Part shown: positions 62,264 through 64,000 of the stretch, in pieces | How the letters are laid out: the number at the start of each line of letters is the position of its first letter | How positions within the stretch are numbered: the first letter of the stretch is position 1 | Origin: an uncultured Fibrobacter sp. | GTDB taxonomy: Bacteria; Fibrobacterota; Fibrobacteria; Fibrobacterales; Fibrobacteraceae | DNA length: 64,000 nt | NCBI GenBank assembly: GCA_946414025.1 | Contig: CAMKMX010000009.1 | Span: 1-64,000 of the forward strand | Direction of reading: 5' to 3' | Notes under the pieces: generated by a model | Told to the model about the DNA's origin: nothing | The model's input: the letters and a program-made list of their open reading frames with translations, nothing else | Databases searched by the model: none | Made by a program: the position numbers and the translations under genes

Positions 62264-62416
62264 ATGAAAACCGCATTTATCGCTTCCGCTATGGCCACCG
62301 CTGTTTCATCTGCTTTCGCCACCTATTGCGAACCCTATAGGTTTATCTGCACCGATCCCTGGGGCGACGATTTGGTTTCAGAAGAAGAAAACGCCGTAGG
62401 AATCATTATGCCGTGA
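62264..62416 (+). CDS. Small secreted peptide of 50 residues
   Basis: A complete short ORF runs from ATG 62264 to TGA 62416. It has a clear signal peptide (MKTAFIASAMATAVSSAFA) and then an acidic mature part of about 31 residues with two cysteines (YCEPYRFICTDPWGDD). AAAGAAG precedes the ATG. The two cysteines four to six residues apart could form one disulphide. No family is recognised. It reads divergently from the SIMPL gene. Confidence 0.6.
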   Translation: MKTAFIASAMATAVSSAFATYCEPYRFICTDPWGDDLVSEEENAVGIIMP

Positions 62417-62447
62417 GCAGGCGCCGTTGACCTGGTATAGGCCGCTT

Positions 62448-62487
62448 CAAACCAACTCCACCTCCCTCGCCAAGACGGGGGATTTTT
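62448..62487. repeat. 40-bp direct repeat, left copy
   Basis: This 40-base unit (starting CAAACCAACTCC and ending in GGGGGATTTTT) recurs at 63870-63909 with one mismatch. It lies upstream of the AAA ATPase gene. It contains a weak stem (CCCTCG pairing with CGGGGG) before a T-run and could also terminate transcription. On the minus strand it reads KKSPVLAREVEL, the same protein text as the right copy. Confidence 0.85.
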
Positions 62488-62538
62488 TCACAAAACATAA
62501 ATTTTCCAAATACACTTGAAAATGCTTCGAAAATTGTA

Positions 62539-62544
62539 TATATT
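62539..62544 (+). promoter_or_regulatory. TATATT box 7 bases before an ATG (leaderless-type)
   Basis: AAATTGTATATATT is followed by TTAAGAT and the ATG at 62552, with no Shine-Dalgarno. It is the third gene in the window with this tight spacing. Confidence 0.5.
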
Positions 62545-62551
62545 TTAAGAT

Positions 62552-63811
62552 ATGGTTGAAATTATTGATTCCATATCCAAATATAACCTGTGGGGCGGGA
62601 ACAGCCCGTTTTTGGGCTTTAATCGGCATATTTACCAGGAAAAAGTCCTAAAAAGCGTGGGGAACAGCCTCGTCAAGGTTGTTGTCGGGCAGCGTCGTGT
62701 CGGAAAGAGCTTCGTCTTGCGGCAGATCCTATCAAAAATCGTTGCAGGCGGAGTTCCTGCCGAAAACACGCTATACATCAATAAGGAATTTCTTGAATTC
62801 TCCGCCATAAAATCCGCGGAGGATTTGCAGTCTCTTTACGCTGCTTACAAGAGCCGGTTTTCGCCCCAAGGCAAGACATATCTTTTCATTGACGAAATCC
62901 AGTATATTGATGGATGGGAAAGATTTGTGAACGCCCGTTCACAGGATTTTGCCGAGCCCTGCGAAGTATTCATAAGCGGGTCCAATTCGGATATTCTCTC
63001 CGGGGAACTCTCGACCATGCTTTCGGGCCGGTATGTCCGGTTTGAAGTGTTTCCATACAGTTTTGGCGAGTTTTGCGAGTTGACCGACAAGCCGCAGAAT
63101 GCAACGTCGTTTACCGATTATATTCAGCATGGGGCTTTACCCGAACTGTTCAACCTTGATTCGGAAGAAATGCGACGGAACTATGTCGAAAGCCTGAAGG
63201 ATTCCGTGATGCTTCGCGATGTCGTACAGCGTTACAGAATCAAGGACGCCGCCCTGTTGAACGACCTTTTTGTCTTTCTTTCGAATAATGCCTCGAACTT
63301 GATTTCGTTCACGAATGTGGTCAAGAGCCTTAAGGGGCAAGGGCGGAAAACAAATTACGAGACTGTCTCGACCTATGCGGGGTATTTGGAAAATGCCTTC
63401 TTGATACATTCCTGTCCGCGCTTCAACATTCGTGGCAAGGATTCGCTGTCCGGTCCTGCCAAATACTACATGAACGATTTTTCGTTCCACAATTATCTGT
63501 ATGCAGGTTTTGGTTATGGAATGGGTTATCTTTTTGAAAATGCCATTTATCTGGAACTTCGCAGGCGCGGCTATGATGTGTATGTCGGGGAATTGGACGG
63601 ATACGAGGTTGACTTTGTCGCGATCAAGAACGATGCGCGCATTTACATCCAGGTAGCCTATAAAATGGACGGCGAATCAACCATTGCAAGAGAATACGCT
63701 CCGCTAGAAAGAATCAGGGACAGTTACCCAAAATACGTTGTGTCTTTGGACGAGTTCAAACTACCGTCAAATAACGGAATTTTGCATGTCCGCCCTTGGG
63801 AAATACCTTGA
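62552..63811 (+). CDS. AAA ATPase with DUF4143 domain
   Basis: The 419-residue protein has Walker A GQRRVGKS (about 48-55), Walker B TYLFIDEIQ (about 108-116) and the sensor-like EVFISGSNSDILSGE. It then has the DUF4143 part (about 180-400), including LFENAIYLELRRRGYDV and EVDFVAI, a nuclease-like strand arrangement. Many such proteins occur in multiple copies in genomes; their role is unclear, and links to toxin-like or mobile DNA functions are suggested. The gene is bracketed by 40-bp direct repeats about 1.4 kb apart, so it looks like an inserted unit. Confidence 0.88.
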   Translation: MVEIIDSISKYNLWGGNSPFLGFNRHIYQEKVLKSVGNSLVKVVVGQRRVGKSFVLRQILSKIVAGGVPAENTLYINKEFLEFSAIKSAEDLQSLYAAYKSRFSPQGKTYLFIDEIQYIDGWERFVNARSQDFAEPCEVFISGSNSDILSGELSTMLSGRYVRFEVFPYSFGEFCELTDKPQNATSFTDYIQHGALPELFNLDSEEMRRNYVESLKDSVMLRDVVQRYRIKDAALLNDLFVFLSNNASNLISFTNVVKSLKGQGRKTNYETVSTYAGYLENAFLIHSCPRFNIRGKDSLSGPAKYYMNDFSFHNYLYAGFGYGMGYLFENAIYLELRRRGYDVYVGELDGYEVDFVAIKNDARIYIQVAYKMDGESTIAREYAPLERIRDSYPKYVVSLDEFKLPSNNGILHVRPWEIP

Positions 63812-63832
63812 TTTTTAGGATGTTAGTTTGGA

Positions 63833-64000
63833 CTACCAGTTTTTGCAAACCGCAGGCTTGTCCTGCTTACAAATCAACTCCACCTCCCTCGCCAAGACGG
63901 GGGATTTTTGTTCTTCTATGTAGTAGCGACTCACCAGGGCGGATTTACACTGGGGGAACCTCCCGTAATCCCAGTCCCTGTCGGCGCACCACTCCCAGAA
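63833..64000 (-). CDS. C-terminal part of an unidentified protein (partial)
   Basis: An open frame enters from the right edge and ends at TAG 63835-63833. Its visible 55 residues begin FWEWCADRDWDYGRFPQC and end ICKQDKPAVCKNW. Four cysteines and many aromatic and charged residues suggest a secreted or metal-binding protein, but I do not recognise it. The right copy of the 40-bp repeat lies inside it and encodes KSPVLAREVELI. The start lies outside the window. Confidence 0.6.
   Translation of the reverse strand, partial: FWEWCADRDWDYGRFPQCKSALVSRYYIEEQKSPVLAREVELICKQDKPAVCKNW
63870..63909. repeat. 40-bp direct repeat, right copy
   Basis: This matches the left copy at 62448-62487 in 39 of 40 bases. 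It is inside the 3' coding part of the partial gene at 63833-64000. The two copies enclose the AAA ATPase gene. Confidence 0.85.

Noticed and set aside
62447..62629. 60-codon minus-strand frame containing the left 40-bp repeat
   Set aside because: It overlaps the promoter and start of the ATPase gene and has no ribosome binding site; only its last residues match the right copy, as a duplicated gene end.

Overview
Organism. The window looks like Fibrobacter (phylum Fibrobacterota). A small lipoprotein at 51850-52416 carries the Fibrobacter major paralogous (FISUMP) fold signature. CotH-type lipoproteins recur, ribosomal genes are ordered rplM-rpsI-rpsB-tsf, and many genes share a TATATT promoter box downstream of a T-run. 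No CRISPR array, tRNA, rRNA or prophage was seen. Layout. (1) 1-11 kb: a partial gene, a nitroreductase, the rplM-rpsI-rpsB-tsf operon, a CNNM/CBS membrane protein, an SppA-type peptidase fused to an N-terminal barrel-like domain, an outer-membrane barrel candidate and a Wzc-like tyrosine kinase. (2) 11-12 kb: the wreck of an IS5-type insertion sequence. (3) 12-31 kb: a large, partly AT-rich surface-polysaccharide locus. The plus-strand half has a sugar aminotransferase, O-acetyltransferase, ATP-grasp ligase, Wzx flippase, two tandem CotH lipoproteins, a two-domain glycosyltransferase and an acyltransferase. The convergent minus-strand half has a barrel-like protein, SGNH hydrolase, EEP phosphatase, glycosyltransferases, a Stealth phosphotransferase, an EpsG-like polymerase, an epimerase and UDP-glucose dehydrogenase. 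A third, large CotH protein follows. (4) 34-45 kb: DMT transporter, an Avd-like four-helix-bundle gene, lytic transglycosylase, ptsI, ptsH, an MCE protein, a TrmH-like methyltransferase, a secreted unknown and an M16-like lipoprotein. (5) 44-52 kb: a candidate small RNA, BatB- and BatA-like VWA proteins around a degenerate GGDEF protein, an Rpn-like nuclease, an acyltransferase, a LysR regulator and the FISUMP lipoprotein. (6) 52-64 kb: an AspT/YidE-type transporter, a six-gene TonB2-like energy-transduction operon (DUF3450, TtpC-like, ExbB, ExbD, TonB, TPR), an LD-carboxypeptidase, Nudix and SIMPL proteins, a 50-residue secreted peptide and an AAA/DUF4143 ATPase between 40-bp direct repeats. 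How it works together. Much of the window serves the cell envelope: polysaccharide synthesis and export, envelope energization, murein turnover and lipid transport. The most unusual signal is non-coding. At least fourteen short tandem arrays, from five sequence families, all have a 7-bp period. They sit at gene ends, often supplying the stop codon or abutting the start codon. The lone Avd-like four-helix-bundle gene is flanked by two arrays, and its own C-terminus is encoded by one of them. A second class of small palindromes ending in ATGACA is also scattered, one copy nested inside another. Other notable points are an apparent AUC start codon in rpsI and several genes whose promoter box lies 7-8 nt from the ATG with no Shine-Dalgarno, as in leaderless mRNAs.
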